Shown here: piece after piece, positions 7,221 through 13,789 of the stretch
Layout of the letters: each line of letters begins with the position of its first letter
Numbering within the stretch: the stretch's first letter is position 1
From: Candidatus Liptonbacteria bacterium
GTDB lineage: Bacteria; Patescibacteriota; Minisyncoccia; UBA6257; 2-01-FULL-56-20
Assembly (NCBI GenBank): GCA_016212635.1
Contig: JACRFR010000033.1
Coordinates: forward strand, 1-25,091
Reading direction: 5' to 3'
DNA: 25,091 nt
Translations under genes and position numbers: made by a program
The notes under the pieces: generated by a model
Told to the model about the DNA's origin: nothing
What the model saw: the letters and a program-made list of their open reading frames with translations, nothing else
The model's database searches: none

Positions 7221-7256
7221 GAGGTCGGACCTCTGGGCTACTTGAGGTCCGACCTC
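7221..7256. repeat. GAGGTCGGACCTC palindrome, copy D
   Basis: Arms GAGGTCGGACCTC (7221-7233) and GAGGTCCGACCTC (7244-7256) pair exactly around a 10-base loop. The preceding TTAATTTCGG matches copy A. Confidence 0.85.
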
Positions 7257-7329
7257 GAGAGTCGGCCATATTGAGTCAACCAAGGCGAGGGTTTCTATTC
7301 GCATGCGCCATTCGGGGACTGTCGCCGAA

Positions 7330-7440
7330 TGTCATCCTGCCCTCCCGAGGAGGGTCCGCCTTGGGTGGAAACAAGTGAAGGATCTCGCGCGCGTTAAGAA
7401 CCCAATAAAACCTAGATGCTTCGCTCCGCTCCGCATGACA
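7330..7440. repeat. GTCATCCTG dispersed repeat with a nested insertion
   Basis: TGTCATCCTG at the left and CTTCGCTCCGCTCCGCATGA (then CA) at the right resemble the two ends of a widespread type of inverted repeat. The left arm is split after GTCATCCTG by about 24 bases (7340-7363) containing CCGAGGAGGGTCCGCCTTGG. That piece resembles sequences at 303-321 and, in frame, at 22194-22211. No gene is seen. Confidence 0.6.
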
Positions 7441-7473
7441 AATCAATCAAAAAGTGAATTTGGCAACAGTCCC

Positions 7474-7607
7474 TGGCGCTGTTCGAAAACCTTGATTCCC
7501 CCGCTTGCCGAGTGTCATCCCGGGCTTGACCCGGGATCCAGTGACTAAGAAAACCTGGATTCCGGCTTTCGCCGGAATGACAAACCTGGGGTTTTCGAAC
7601 AGCGCCA
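7474..7607. mobile_element. MITE-like element, type II, complete (134 bp)
   Basis: The terminal repeats are perfect over at least 17 bases (TGGCGCTGTTCGAAAAC and its reverse complement). CAGTCCC is duplicated directly outside both ends (7467-7473, 7608-7614). The ends match the type I copies but the interior is different. It contains CATCCCGGGCTTGACCCGGG (about 7516-7535) and GGATTCCGGCTTTCGCCGGA (about 7557-7576), two other palindromes of dispersed type. It has no coding capacity. Confidence 0.85.
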
Positions 7608-7618
7608 CAGTCCCTTAA

Positions 7619-7649
7619 GTCTTCGTAGGGCCAATGGCCTTACGAAGAC
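7619..7649. promoter_or_regulatory. 14-bp hairpin upstream of the rplC promoter
   Basis: GTCTTCGTAGGGCC (7619-7632) and GGCCTTACGAAGAC (7636-7649) pair with a single mismatch around AAT. It is not followed by a T run, so it is not a typical terminator. It ends ten bases before the proposed -35 box, so it could be an operator or a further dispersed repeat; the sequence does not decide which. Confidence 0.5.
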
Positions 7650-7658
7650 CAAGACCCC

Positions 7659-7688
7659 TTGCATTTGGGCCCTAGGTCGTTATAGAAT
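7659..7688 (+). promoter_or_regulatory. Candidate promoter of the S10/spc cluster
   Basis: TTGCAT (7659-7664) is followed after 16 bases by TATAGA (7681-7686), or after 18 bases by TAGAAT (7683-7688). The terminators at 6286 and 7156 mean that the rplC cluster needs its own promoter, and this is the best candidate. The leader would be about 100 bases. Confidence 0.5.
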
Positions 7689-7780
7689 CTATTAAACCTT
7701 TCGGGAGCACATCTGGGAACGCCCGGGGGTGAAAAACAGGTTTCCTCGCGACCATCTCGGGCGGGAGCCCAAGTGGATGC

Positions 7781-7785
7781 GGAGG
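7781..7785 (+). promoter_or_regulatory. Ribosome binding site of rplC
   Basis: GGAGG lies seven bases before the GTG at 7793 and thirteen before the ATG at 7799, which favours the GTG start. It is notable because almost every other ribosomal-protein gene here lacks such a site. Confidence 0.7.
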
Positions 7786-7792
7786 TTTTTAT

Positions 7793-8353
7793 GTGTCTAT
7801 GGCTTACATCCTAGCAAAAAAATATGGCTCGACTCAAATCTGGAAAGAGAATCGAGTCGTGCCCGTAACCATCGTGGAGGCGTTGCCGAATACGGTGTCT
7901 TTGGTACGGACCAAGGCGCGCGACGGTTACCAGGCGATTCAGCTTCAGCTGGGCAAGCGCGCCAAGCGAGAGTTCCGCGTTCCGGGCGAGCCAGGGAAGG
8001 CCATAGGCGACAAGCTTACCGTGGCCGTTTTTAATTCCGGCGACCACGTTAAGGTCAGCGGGATCTCTAAGGGCCGCGGTTTCCAGGGGGTAGTCAAGCG
8101 CCATGGTTTTCACGGCGGGCCCAAGACACACGGCCAGAAGGATCGCTTGCGCGCGCCGGGATCGATCGGCAGTACCGCGCCCCAGCGCGTGGTGCCGGGA
8201 CGCAAGATGCCGGGCCAGATGGGCAATGTCCGCGTCACGGTCAGCAATTTAGAGGTGGTCAGCGTGGATACGGAGAAGAACCAAATATTTTTAAAAGGCG
8301 CAGTGCCCGGAGCCAAAGGGGGGCTATTGGAGATACGAAGCGCGAAATCATAA
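7793..8353 (+). CDS. rplC: 50S ribosomal protein L3
   Basis: L3 is a primary assembly protein of the large subunit and reaches toward the peptidyl transferase centre. The 186-residue product has the family pattern: ILAKKYGSTQIW where most have ILGxKxGMTQxF, VVPVTIVEA, then VSGISKGRGFQGVVKRHGF, HGQKDRLRAPGSIG, PGRKMPGQMGNVRVTVSNL and GAKGGLLEI. It is somewhat shorter than E. coli L3 (209). Start choice is between GTG 7793, favoured by the spacing to GGAGG, and ATG 7799 (MAYIL), favoured by homology; the difference is two residues. It leads the S10/spc cluster, without rpsJ in front. Confidence 0.95.
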   Translation: MSMAYILAKKYGSTQIWKENRVVPVTIVEALPNTVSLVRTKARDGYQAIQLQLGKRAKREFRVPGEPGKAIGDKLTVAVFNSGDHVKVSGISKGRGFQGVVKRHGFHGGPKTHGQKDRLRAPGSIGSTAPQRVVPGRKMPGQMGNVRVTVSNLEVVSVDTEKNQIFLKGAVPGAKGGLLEIRSAKS

Positions 8354-8452
8354 TGAAAATTACCAATTACCAATTACCAAAAAATGCTAATTACCCCCTT
8401 TTTTAGTGCATTTAATTGGAAATTAGAAATTGGAAATTAGAAATTAATTACT
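8354..8452. repeat. Hairpin spacer rplC-rplD, CAATTAC/GAAATTA heptamers
   Basis: Left: three heptamer-like units of TTACCAA/CAATTAC (8359-8380). Right: TTGGAAATTAGAAATTGGAA and on to the rplD start. The two sides are imperfect reverse complements around an AT- and C-rich loop. Confidence 0.7.
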
Positions 8453-9109
8453 ATGCAGGTAAACATCTATAACATCAAAAACGAAGTGATCGGCCAAGCA
8501 GACGTGCCCGACGTACTACTCCAGGCGCCCTGGCGGCCAGCTTTAGTGCGCCAAGTAGTCACGGCGCTTCAGGCCAACCAGCGATTACCCTGGGCTCACG
8601 CCAAGGGTCGCGGCGAGGTGCGCGGCGGCGGCCGCAAGCCCTGGCGGCAAAAAGGAACCGGTCGCGCGCGGCACGGATCGCGGCGGTCGCCGCTCTGGAT
8701 CGGCGGCGGCAAGGCCCATGGACCAAATAAGGAGCGCGACTATTCTCAAAAGATCAACAAGCAAATGAAGCGACAGGCGCTTTTATCTGTTCTGTCCCGC
8801 AAATTCAAGGATCAGGAGGTGAAGCTGGTAGATCAAATAAAGCTGTCTGCGCCCAAGACTAAAGAATTTTCCGCCGTGATCCGACCGCTGGTCGGTGTTT
8901 CAGCGCGGACTAAAAATTTGAATACTGTAGTTGTGCCCGCGCCGGAAAATAAGGAGTTGTTCCGCGCCGGTCGGAACATTCCCAAGACCAAAGTTTTAAA
9001 CGCCGCCTCCTTAAGTATCTTGGACCTCCTGAATTATCGCCAGGTCTTGATCGAATCCGGCGCGCTGCCTATTCTGACCCGAACCTTTGCCCCGTCAATT
9101 AATCATTAA
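8453..9109 (+). CDS. rplD: 50S ribosomal protein L4
   Basis: L4 lines the peptide exit tunnel, and in E. coli it also represses its own operon. The 218-residue product carries the extended-loop signature (KGRGEVRGGGRKPWRQKGTGRARHGS-type, residues about 50-80), followed by KRQALLSVLSRK and a C-terminal alpha/beta domain. It is slightly longer than E. coli L4 (201). The last residues (Ile-Asn-His) and the stop codon are encoded by the ATTAATC tandem repeat that fills the next spacer, so the repeat has shaped the protein end. The ATG at 8453 has no Shine-Dalgarno sequence. Confidence 0.95.
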   Translation: MQVNIYNIKNEVIGQADVPDVLLQAPWRPALVRQVVTALQANQRLPWAHAKGRGEVRGGGRKPWRQKGTGRARHGSRRSPLWIGGGKAHGPNKERDYSQKINKQMKRQALLSVLSRKFKDQEVKLVDQIKLSAPKTKEFSAVIRPLVGVSARTKNLNTVVVPAPENKELFRAGRNIPKTKVLNAASLSILDLLNYRQVLIESGALPILTRTFAPSINH

Positions 9110-9164
9110 TCAATAATCATTAATCAATAATCATTAATCAATAATCAATGATTATTAATTATTT
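9098..9164. repeat. ATTAATC tandem spacer rplD-rplW
   Basis: A 14-base unit (TAATCAATAATCAT) is repeated and ends in AATAATCAATGATTATT, a palindrome, before the rplW start codon. It supplies the rplD stop codon and its last three codons. Confidence 0.85.
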
Positions 9165-9440
9165 ATGACCGACCTCGCGGTAATTCGACAACCCTGGCTG
9201 ACGGAAAAATCCACCGAGCTCAATAAGCTCGGGAAGTACGTATTCCGCGTCCAGGCTACTGCCACCAAAAGCGAGGTCAAGAAGGCGATCCAGAAATTGT
9301 ACAAAGTGGAGGTCGCGGATGTGAATATACTGCACGCTCCCGCCAAGCAAAAGGGCTTCCGGCACCTGCGCGGTCATCTGCCGGCGATCCACAAAGCTGT
9401 CGTAACCTTAAAACCGGGGCAGAAGATCGATTTGAAATAA
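9165..9440 (+). CDS. rplW: 50S ribosomal protein L23
   Basis: L23 sits beside the tunnel exit and is the docking site for trigger factor and SRP. The 91-residue product has the compact L23 fold with the conserved WLTEKSTEL, YVFRVQATATKSEVKKAIQKLY, VADVN and KAVVTLKPGQKIDL. Length is within the usual range (about 92-100). It follows rplD after a 55-base tandem-repeat spacer and precedes rplB, the standard order. The ATG at 9165 (MTDLAVIRQPW) is preceded only by AT-rich repeat sequence, with no Shine-Dalgarno sequence. Confidence 0.95.
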   Translation: MTDLAVIRQPWLTEKSTELNKLGKYVFRVQATATKSEVKKAIQKLYKVEVADVNILHAPAKQKGFRHLRGHLPAIHKAVVTLKPGQKIDLK

Positions 9441-9532
9441 GTACGAGAGTAATCGCAAATAACGCGAATTTAGGCAAATATCGCAAATAAATTCGGAGCA
9501 GTCCAAAATAATTGTAGGTAATACAAGCTACT
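9441..9532. repeat. Spacer rplW-rplB with half GTAATCGC copy
   Basis: GAGTAATCGCAAATAACGCG onward (9446-9489) is the left arm of the family seen at 755 and 13663 and matches the half copy at 6206. The matching right arm is missing; the rest is unrelated AT-rich sequence. Confidence 0.75.
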
Positions 9533-10360
9533 ATGGCCATCAAAACCCACAAACCAGTTACTCCCTCCCGGCGGTCCATGACGGTTACGGACTATCGGGT
9601 TTTGAGCAAAGTCCGGCCGCACAAGAAATTACTGGTTCGTTTACCCAGCCGCGCCGGTCGTAACTCCCAAGGACGGATCACCGTGCGCCACCAAGGCGGG
9701 GGACACAAAAAACTCTATCGTCTGGTGAACTTCGGAACCTCGCGGCTGAATCAACCGGCGCGAGTCATGTCCTTGGAGTACGATCCTTATCGGACCGCGT
9801 TCATTGCTTTGATCCGCTATACAGACGGCGTAGTTAGTTATATACTGGCGCCGCACGGTTTAACCGTGGGTTCGGAAGTTGTGACCGCCGAGATAACGCC
9901 TCTGGAGCCGGGTAACCGCCTAAAGATCAAAAATGTCCCAGTGGGTTACCAGGTCCACAATGTGGAGCTGACCCCGGGCAGCGGCGGCAAGCTGGCCCGA
10001 TCCGCCGGGACCTACGCGGAGGTGATGGCGCAATCAGATGGCTATACCGACCTCAAGCTGTCTTCCGGAGAGATCCGGCGAGTGCCCTGGGAGGGCTATG
10101 CTTCGCTGGGTCAGGTTTCCAATCCGGAATACAATTTGACCACCATCGGTAAGGCCGGTCGGTCACGGTGGCTGGGTATTCGCCCGACCGTTCGCGGCTC
10201 GGCCATGAATCCGGTGGATCATCCTTACGGCGGCGGCGAGGGCAGGCAGCCGCGCGGCACTCGCAAGCCCAAAACCCTTTGGGGCAAAGTGACCGGAGGG
10301 CGTCGCACCCGACCGAAGCGCAAGTGGTCGAACAAGCTGATCATCAAACGTCGGCGTTAA
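9533..10360 (+). CDS. rplB: 50S ribosomal protein L2
   Basis: L2 is needed for subunit joining and lies close to the peptidyl transferase centre. The 275-residue product has GRITVRHQGGGHKKLYR, the LEYDP(Y/N)R segment, GSGGKLARSAGTYAEV and a basic end (KRKWSNKLIIKRRR). The highly conserved VDHPHGGGEGR segment reads VDHPYGGGEGR, with the second His replaced by Tyr; the first His is kept. Length equals the family norm (about 273-278). Neighbours are rplW and rpsS, as expected. The ATG at 9533 has no Shine-Dalgarno sequence. Confidence 0.96.
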   Translation: MAIKTHKPVTPSRRSMTVTDYRVLSKVRPHKKLLVRLPSRAGRNSQGRITVRHQGGGHKKLYRLVNFGTSRLNQPARVMSLEYDPYRTAFIALIRYTDGVVSYILAPHGLTVGSEVVTAEITPLEPGNRLKIKNVPVGYQVHNVELTPGSGGKLARSAGTYAEVMAQSDGYTDLKLSSGEIRRVPWEGYASLGQVSNPEYNLTTIGKAGRSRWLGIRPTVRGSAMNPVDHPYGGGEGRQPRGTRKPKTLWGKVTGGRRTRPKRKWSNKLIIKRRR

Positions 10361-10460
10361 TCAACGAATAACGAATAAAGAACTAATTTACGAATAGCGA
10401 ATAAATACGAATTGAGAATTCGTAAATTCGCAACGGATTCGCTATTCGCTGACAACCATC
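10361..10460. repeat. Hairpin spacer rplB-rpsS, ACGAATA family
   Basis: The left arm TCAACGAATAACGAATAAAG starts at the rplB stop. The right arm AATTCGTAAATTCGCAACGG and TTCGCTATTCGCTGA ends shortly before rpsS. Between them are further CGAATA units (TACGAATAGCGAATAAATAC). Confidence 0.8.
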
Positions 10461-10781
10461 ATGTCACGTTCATCCAAAAAAGGTCCTTTCGTGGATCCTA
10501 ATCTCCTGAAGAAAATCCAGAAACATCCCGCGGCCGAAGCGGGAGTGATCAAAACCTGGTCCCGCGCCTCGGAAATATCACCCGAAATGGTGGGCTATTC
10601 TTTCGCGGTTCATAACGGCAAGGATTTTATCGAGATCAAAGTGACCGAGGATATGGTGGGCTACCGTCTGGGCGAGTTTTCGCCCACGCGAAAATTCCTG
10701 CGCCACGGCGGCAAGATCCAGAAGGATATCGAGAAGAAAACCGCGGATGGCGCCGCCGCGCCGGCCGGCTCTAAGAAATAA
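10461..10781 (+). CDS. rpsS: 30S ribosomal protein S19
   Basis: S19 pairs with S13 in the small-subunit head near the A-site tRNA. The 106-residue product has SRSSKKGPFVDPNLLKKI, KTWSRASEI, VGYSFAVHNGKDFI and GYRLGEFSPTRKFLRHGGK, all characteristic. It is longer than E. coli S19 (92) through a C-terminal tail rich in Ala and Lys. The stop codon TAA is the first part of the TAATCAT tandem repeat that follows. The ATG at 10461 has no Shine-Dalgarno sequence. Confidence 0.95.
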   Translation: MSRSSKKGPFVDPNLLKKIQKHPAAEAGVIKTWSRASEISPEMVGYSFAVHNGKDFIEIKVTEDMVGYRLGEFSPTRKFLRHGGKIQKDIEKKTADGAAAPAGSKK

Positions 10782-10818
10782 TCATTAATCATTAATCATT
10801 AATCATTAATCATTAATG
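10779..10818. repeat. Five TAATCAT heptamers spanning stop and start codons
   Basis: Five exact copies of TAATCAT (10779-10813) are followed by TAATG. The first unit supplies the rpsS stop codon and the sixth, incomplete unit runs into the rplV start codon (10816). The 34-base spacer is therefore made only of repeat. Confidence 0.9.
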
Positions 10819-11352
10819 ATCACTCCGCTAACCAATCCCATTGTCGCCCGCGCGTCCGCGCGCTACCTCCGGGTGGCCCCCCGCAAAGCGCGAGCCGTCG
10901 TTCACCTGGTGCGCGGTCTTTCGGTGAACGAGGCCGAGGCCCTATTGGTTACCGATCCGCATCGTGCCGCCGGACCGATCCTGAAACTGCTCCGTTCGGC
11001 AGTTGCCAATGCGGTGAGCGGCAGTCATCCCGCCAAACCGGAGCTGCTCCAGATAGCGGAAATTTACGTCGACCAGGGACCGATGCTGAAGCGCTCTCTG
11101 CCCCGGGCCCGCGGTTCCGCCTCGCCCATCCAAAAAAAGATGAGCCATGTTACTTTGACGCTCATGGAACGGCCAGATCAAAAACCGGCACGGTTCACCA
11201 TGATAGTCGCCAAGAAGGAAAAAACCGCCGGCAAGAAAAAGACCAAGCGCGAGTCGGCGCACGGTTTGGAAGGTGCCAAGAGCGAGGCGGGTAAATCTAA
11301 GACTGGCGGCAGCTGGCGTAAATTTTTCCAGCGCAAAACCGGCGAACGCTAA
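10816..11352 (+). CDS. rplV: 50S ribosomal protein L22 with long C-terminal tail
   Basis: L22 lines the exit tunnel through a long beta hairpin. Residues 1 to about 120 form a normal L22: RYLRVAPRKARAVVHLVRGL, LLRSAVANA, the hairpin segment PMLKRSLPRARGSASPIQKKMSH and the final beta strand. About 56 further residues follow, rich in Lys, Gly and Ser (KKEKTAGKKKTKRE and so on), making 178 residues against about 110 in E. coli. The tail is likely disordered and may bind rRNA. The ATG at 10816 is formed at the end of the heptamer repeat, with no Shine-Dalgarno sequence. Confidence 0.94.
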   Translation: MITPLTNPIVARASARYLRVAPRKARAVVHLVRGLSVNEAEALLVTDPHRAAGPILKLLRSAVANAVSGSHPAKPELLQIAEIYVDQGPMLKRSLPRARGSASPIQKKMSHVTLTLMERPDQKPARFTMIVAKKEKTAGKKKTKRESAHGLEGAKSEAGKSKTGGSWRKFFQRKTGER

Positions 11353-11477
11353 TCGATAATGGAAAAGTAAAGAAAGAACTAATTATCCTAATTATCCTAA
11401 TTATCCTAAGTTGAATTCAGAACCCCATTAGAATAATTAGACTAATTAGAATAATTTCCTCAATTTTATTCAACAAT
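11353..11477. repeat. Hairpin spacer rplV-rpsC, ATTATCCTA 9-mer family
   Basis: Left: three units of the 9-mer ATTATCCTA. Centre: AGTTGAATTCAGAACCCC. Right: TTAGAATAATTAGACTAATT and AGAATAATTT, roughly the reverse complement of the left side. Near-copies fill the spacers at 12177, 13183, 14792, 15080 and 15601. Confidence 0.85.
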
Positions 11478-12176
11478 ATGGGCAATAAGATCAATCCTGT
11501 CGCGTTCCGAACCGGCGTTGTCAAAAACTGGCAAACCCGCTGGTTTTTCACCGATCAGGCAGGCGCCAGCGCCGGTTTGCGCCGGAATTATCGCCGCTTC
11601 TTGGAGGAGGACGAGTTAATTCGCAAAGTTATCCGCAATAAGATCAGTCAGGCGGGTATTGCCGGCATCGAGATCGAACGTACATCCGCTAACCTGCGCG
11701 TATTGATCCGGGCGGCTCGGCCGGGCTTTGTGATCGGCCGCGGGGGCAAAGGCATTGAAGAACTGACTCGGGACTTGGAAAATTCGGTCCGGAAGCTGCG
11801 CGGTCCGTCCGGCGGCAAGCTGCGCTTATCGCTGAACGTGGAAGAGCTAAAGCGCTCCGAGGTGTCGGCGGCCTATGTTGCGCAACTGATCGCTTGGGAT
11901 ATGGAGCGCCGCATTCCTTTCCGCCAGACGCTGCGAAAACAGATAGAGCAACTGTCCCAGAACCGGGAAATCAAGGGCGCGCGCATTCTAGTTTCCGGCC
12001 GTCTGGACGGCAACGAGATCTCGCGTCGCGAGTGGAAGGCGACCGGCTCGCTGCCCTTGCAAATGATCCGGGCCGATATAGATTACGGCACGGCTTCCGC
12101 GCATTGTTCTTACGGCACAGTGGGCGTCAAGGTCTGGGTCTACCGGGGAGAGATATTTAATAAACCAAGTAAATAA
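11478..12176 (+). CDS. rpsC: 30S ribosomal protein S3
   Basis: S3 lies at the mRNA entry channel and contributes to helicase activity of the ribosome. The 232-residue product has GNKINPVAFRTG at the N-terminus, a KH domain with VIGRGGKGIEEL (residues 85-96, GxxG loop 87-90), and a C-terminal domain with ARILVSGRLDGNEISR, GTASAHCSYGTVGVKVWVYRGE. Length matches E. coli S3 (233). Order rplV-rpsC-rplP is standard. The ATG at 11478 follows an AT-rich spacer without a Shine-Dalgarno sequence. Confidence 0.96.
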   Translation: MGNKINPVAFRTGVVKNWQTRWFFTDQAGASAGLRRNYRRFLEEDELIRKVIRNKISQAGIAGIEIERTSANLRVLIRAARPGFVIGRGGKGIEELTRDLENSVRKLRGPSGGKLRLSLNVEELKRSEVSAAYVAQLIAWDMERRIPFRQTLRKQIEQLSQNREIKGARILVSGRLDGNEISRREWKATGSLPLQMIRADIDYGTASAHCSYGTVGVKVWVYRGEIFNKPSK

Positions 12177-12305
12177 CAAAATTATCCTGATTATCCTAAT
12201 GCCGGAAAGTAGAGAAAGAACTAATTATCCTAATTATCCTAAGTTGAATTCAGAACCCTATTAGAATAATTAGAATAATTAGAATAATTTCTTCACTTAA
12301 CTAAT
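12177..12305. repeat. Hairpin spacer rpsC-rplP, ATTATCCTA 9-mer family
   Basis: It contains two runs of the 9-mer (near 12181 and 12224), the conserved centre AGTTGAATTCAGAACCC, and three right-hand units of ATTAGAATA before the rplP start. Confidence 0.85.
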
Positions 12306-12722
12306 ATGCTCATCCCCAAGAAAGTCAAACATCGCAAATGGCATAAGGGCCGTTCCCGCGGGCGGCTGGTAGAAACTCGCGGCCTGGAGCTTAATTACGG
12401 CAGTTTCGGTCTCAAGGCTTTGCAAGCGGCTCGGTTGAATTCGCGCCAGATCGAAGCGGCGCGCAAGTCCATTACCGGATTCTTGAAGAAAGAAGGGCGC
12501 CTGTGGATCAGAGTTTTTCCGGATAAGCCGATCACCTTGCGTCCGCCCGAGACAACCATGGGCGGCGGTAAGGGCAGTGTGGACCATTACGTTTGCTTGA
12601 TCCGGCCGGGTCGGATAATTTTTGAAGTCGATGGCGTCTCGCTGGAACAAGCGTCCGAAGCCCTGAAGCGGTCCAGCTACAAATTGCCGTTCAAATGCCG
12701 CGTGGTCAGCCGACAACAGTAA
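12306..12722 (+). CDS. rplP: 50S ribosomal protein L16
   Basis: L16 organises the A-site region of the large subunit. The 138-residue product has MLIPKKVKHRKWHKGRS, NYGSFGLKAL, GRLWIRVFPDKPIT and the C-terminal KRSSYKLPFKCRVV. In the region that reads VRMGKGKG in E. coli this protein has TTMGGGKG. Thr replaces the Arg before MG, which in E. coli (Arg81) is hydroxylated by YcfD. Length is normal (136 in E. coli). The ATG at 12306 has no Shine-Dalgarno sequence. Confidence 0.95.
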   Translation: MLIPKKVKHRKWHKGRSRGRLVETRGLELNYGSFGLKALQAARLNSRQIEAARKSITGFLKKEGRLWIRVFPDKPITLRPPETTMGGGKGSVDHYVCLIRPGRIIFEVDGVSLEQASEALKRSSYKLPFKCRVVSRQQ

Positions 12723-12746
12723 ACGAATGATTCGCTTCTACCTCCC

Positions 12747-12941
12747 ATGAAGAAAAGAGAACTCCAAGATCTAAGAAATAAGCCGCAGGCGGAACTCGCC
12801 AAGCTGCTCCAGGAAAAACGCGAGCGCCTGCGGGTCTTGCGCTTTGACTTAGCCGCCCAAAGGGTTAAGAATGTTCGAGAGATATATACCGTCCGTAAGG
12901 ACATCGCACGCATAGCCACCCTACTAGCCAGCCATGACTAA
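12747..12941 (+). CDS. rpmC: 50S ribosomal protein L29
   Basis: L29 is a small two-helix protein near the tunnel exit, next to L23. The 64-residue product is almost entirely predicted helical coiled coil (MKKRELQDLRNKPQAELAKL, then EKRERLRVLRFDLAAQRVKN and VRKDIARI), which fits the family (63 residues in E. coli). The spacer before it is only 24 bases and contains the short palindrome CGAATGATTCG. Its last eight bases overlap the start of rpsQ (ATGACTAA), so translation of the two is probably coupled. Confidence 0.93.
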   Translation: MKKRELQDLRNKPQAELAKLLQEKRERLRVLRFDLAAQRVKNVREIYTVRKDIARIATLLASHD

Positions 12942-13182
12942 ACCCCCAGAGAAGAAACGGATCATTATCGGCGAGGTTGTTTCCGATCGGATGCAAAAAA
13001 CCCGCGTGGTTGCGGTGGTTCGGACCAAGCGCCACCCAAAATACCAAAAATATTTTCGCGCCACGACCTGCCTTAAGGCGCACGACGAAAAGAACGAGTA
13101 CCATTTGGGAGATAAAGTAACGCTCCAGGAGACACGACCATTGTCGAAAGATAAACGCTGGCGCATCACCGGCAAAGCATAA
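12934..13182 (+). CDS. rpsQ: 30S ribosomal protein S17
   Basis: S17 is a primary 16S rRNA binding protein with an OB fold. The 82-residue product has IIIGEVVSDRMQKTRVVAVVRTKRHPKYQKY, the family core, then HLGDKVTLQETRPLSKDKRWRI. Length is usual (84 in E. coli). The ATG at 12934 lies inside the last codons of rpmC (8-base overlap), the only overlap between ribosomal-protein genes here and one of the few boundaries without a repeat spacer. Confidence 0.95.
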   Translation: MTKPPEKKRIIIGEVVSDRMQKTRVVAVVRTKRHPKYQKYFRATTCLKAHDEKNEYHLGDKVTLQETRPLSKDKRWRITGKA

Positions 13183-13295
13183 AAAAGTAAAGAAAGAACT
13201 AATTATTCTAATTATTCTAATTATCCTAAGTTGAATTCAGAACCCCATTAGAATAATTAGACTAATTAGAATAATTTATTTAATTTCTCAAGAAG
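13183..13295. repeat. Hairpin spacer rpsQ-rplN, ATTATCCTA 9-mer family
   Basis: Left units are ATTATTCTA, ATTATTCTA and ATTATCCTA; the centre AGTTGAATTCAGAACCCC and right units match the rplV-rpsC spacer closely. Confidence 0.85.
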
Positions 13296-13664
13296 ATGAT
13301 CCAAGAACGATCCATTTTGAAGGTTGCCGATAATAGCGGTGCTAAAATCGTACGCTGTTTCCGCATTCTCGGCGGCACCCGTCGGCGCTACGCGCGGATC
13401 GGGGACATTCTGGTCGCTTCCGTGCAAGTTGCGGAGCCGCGCAAAGCGATCAAGAAAAAACAGATCGTCCGGGCTCTGGTGGTGCGTCAGCGCCAGGCCA
13501 CGCGCCGTCCGGATGGGTCCTATGTGCGTTTCGATGAAAATGCCGTAGTTTTAGTCGATGCCAAAAAAGAACCTCTAGCCACGCGCGTGTTCGGTCCCAT
13601 GCCTCGAGAACTGAAAGAGAGAGGGTATGAGAAATTAATGACCATGGCGGAAGACCTCGTGTAG
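13296..13664 (+). CDS. rplN: 50S ribosomal protein L14
   Basis: L14 forms part of the intersubunit bridge B8 and is the docking site of the silencing factor RsfS. The 122-residue product has MIQERSILKVADNSGAKIV, GDILVASVQ, KKKQIVRALVVRQR, YVRFDENAVVLV and RVFGPMPRELKERGYEKLM, matching the family along its whole length. The stop codon TAG is the first part of the GTAATCGC hairpin repeat. The ATG at 13296 has no good Shine-Dalgarno sequence. Confidence 0.96.
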   Translation: MIQERSILKVADNSGAKIVRCFRILGGTRRRYARIGDILVASVQVAEPRKAIKKKQIVRALVVRQRQATRRPDGSYVRFDENAVVLVDAKKEPLATRVFGPMPRELKERGYEKLMTMAEDLV

Positions 13665-13789
13665 AGTAATCGCAAATAACGCGAATCTTGGCAAATAACG
13701 CGAATAAAAAACCATGAATCAATCCAGCTATCCATCAGTCGTACCATTTGCGATATTCGCTTAAATTTGCGATATTCGCGATTACTCTA
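13662..13789. repeat. Hairpin spacer rplN-rplX, GTAATCGC family
   Basis: It starts with the rplN stop codon and runs to the base before the rplX start. It has the same 125-base length as the rpsL-rpsG spacer, including a shared non-palindromic centre (CCATGAATCAATCCAGCTAT). The two lie about 13 kb apart. Confidence 0.85.

Noticed and set aside
7339..7548. Possible coding frame in the rplC upstream region
   Set aside because: The frame runs through two dispersed repeats and has no family resemblance.
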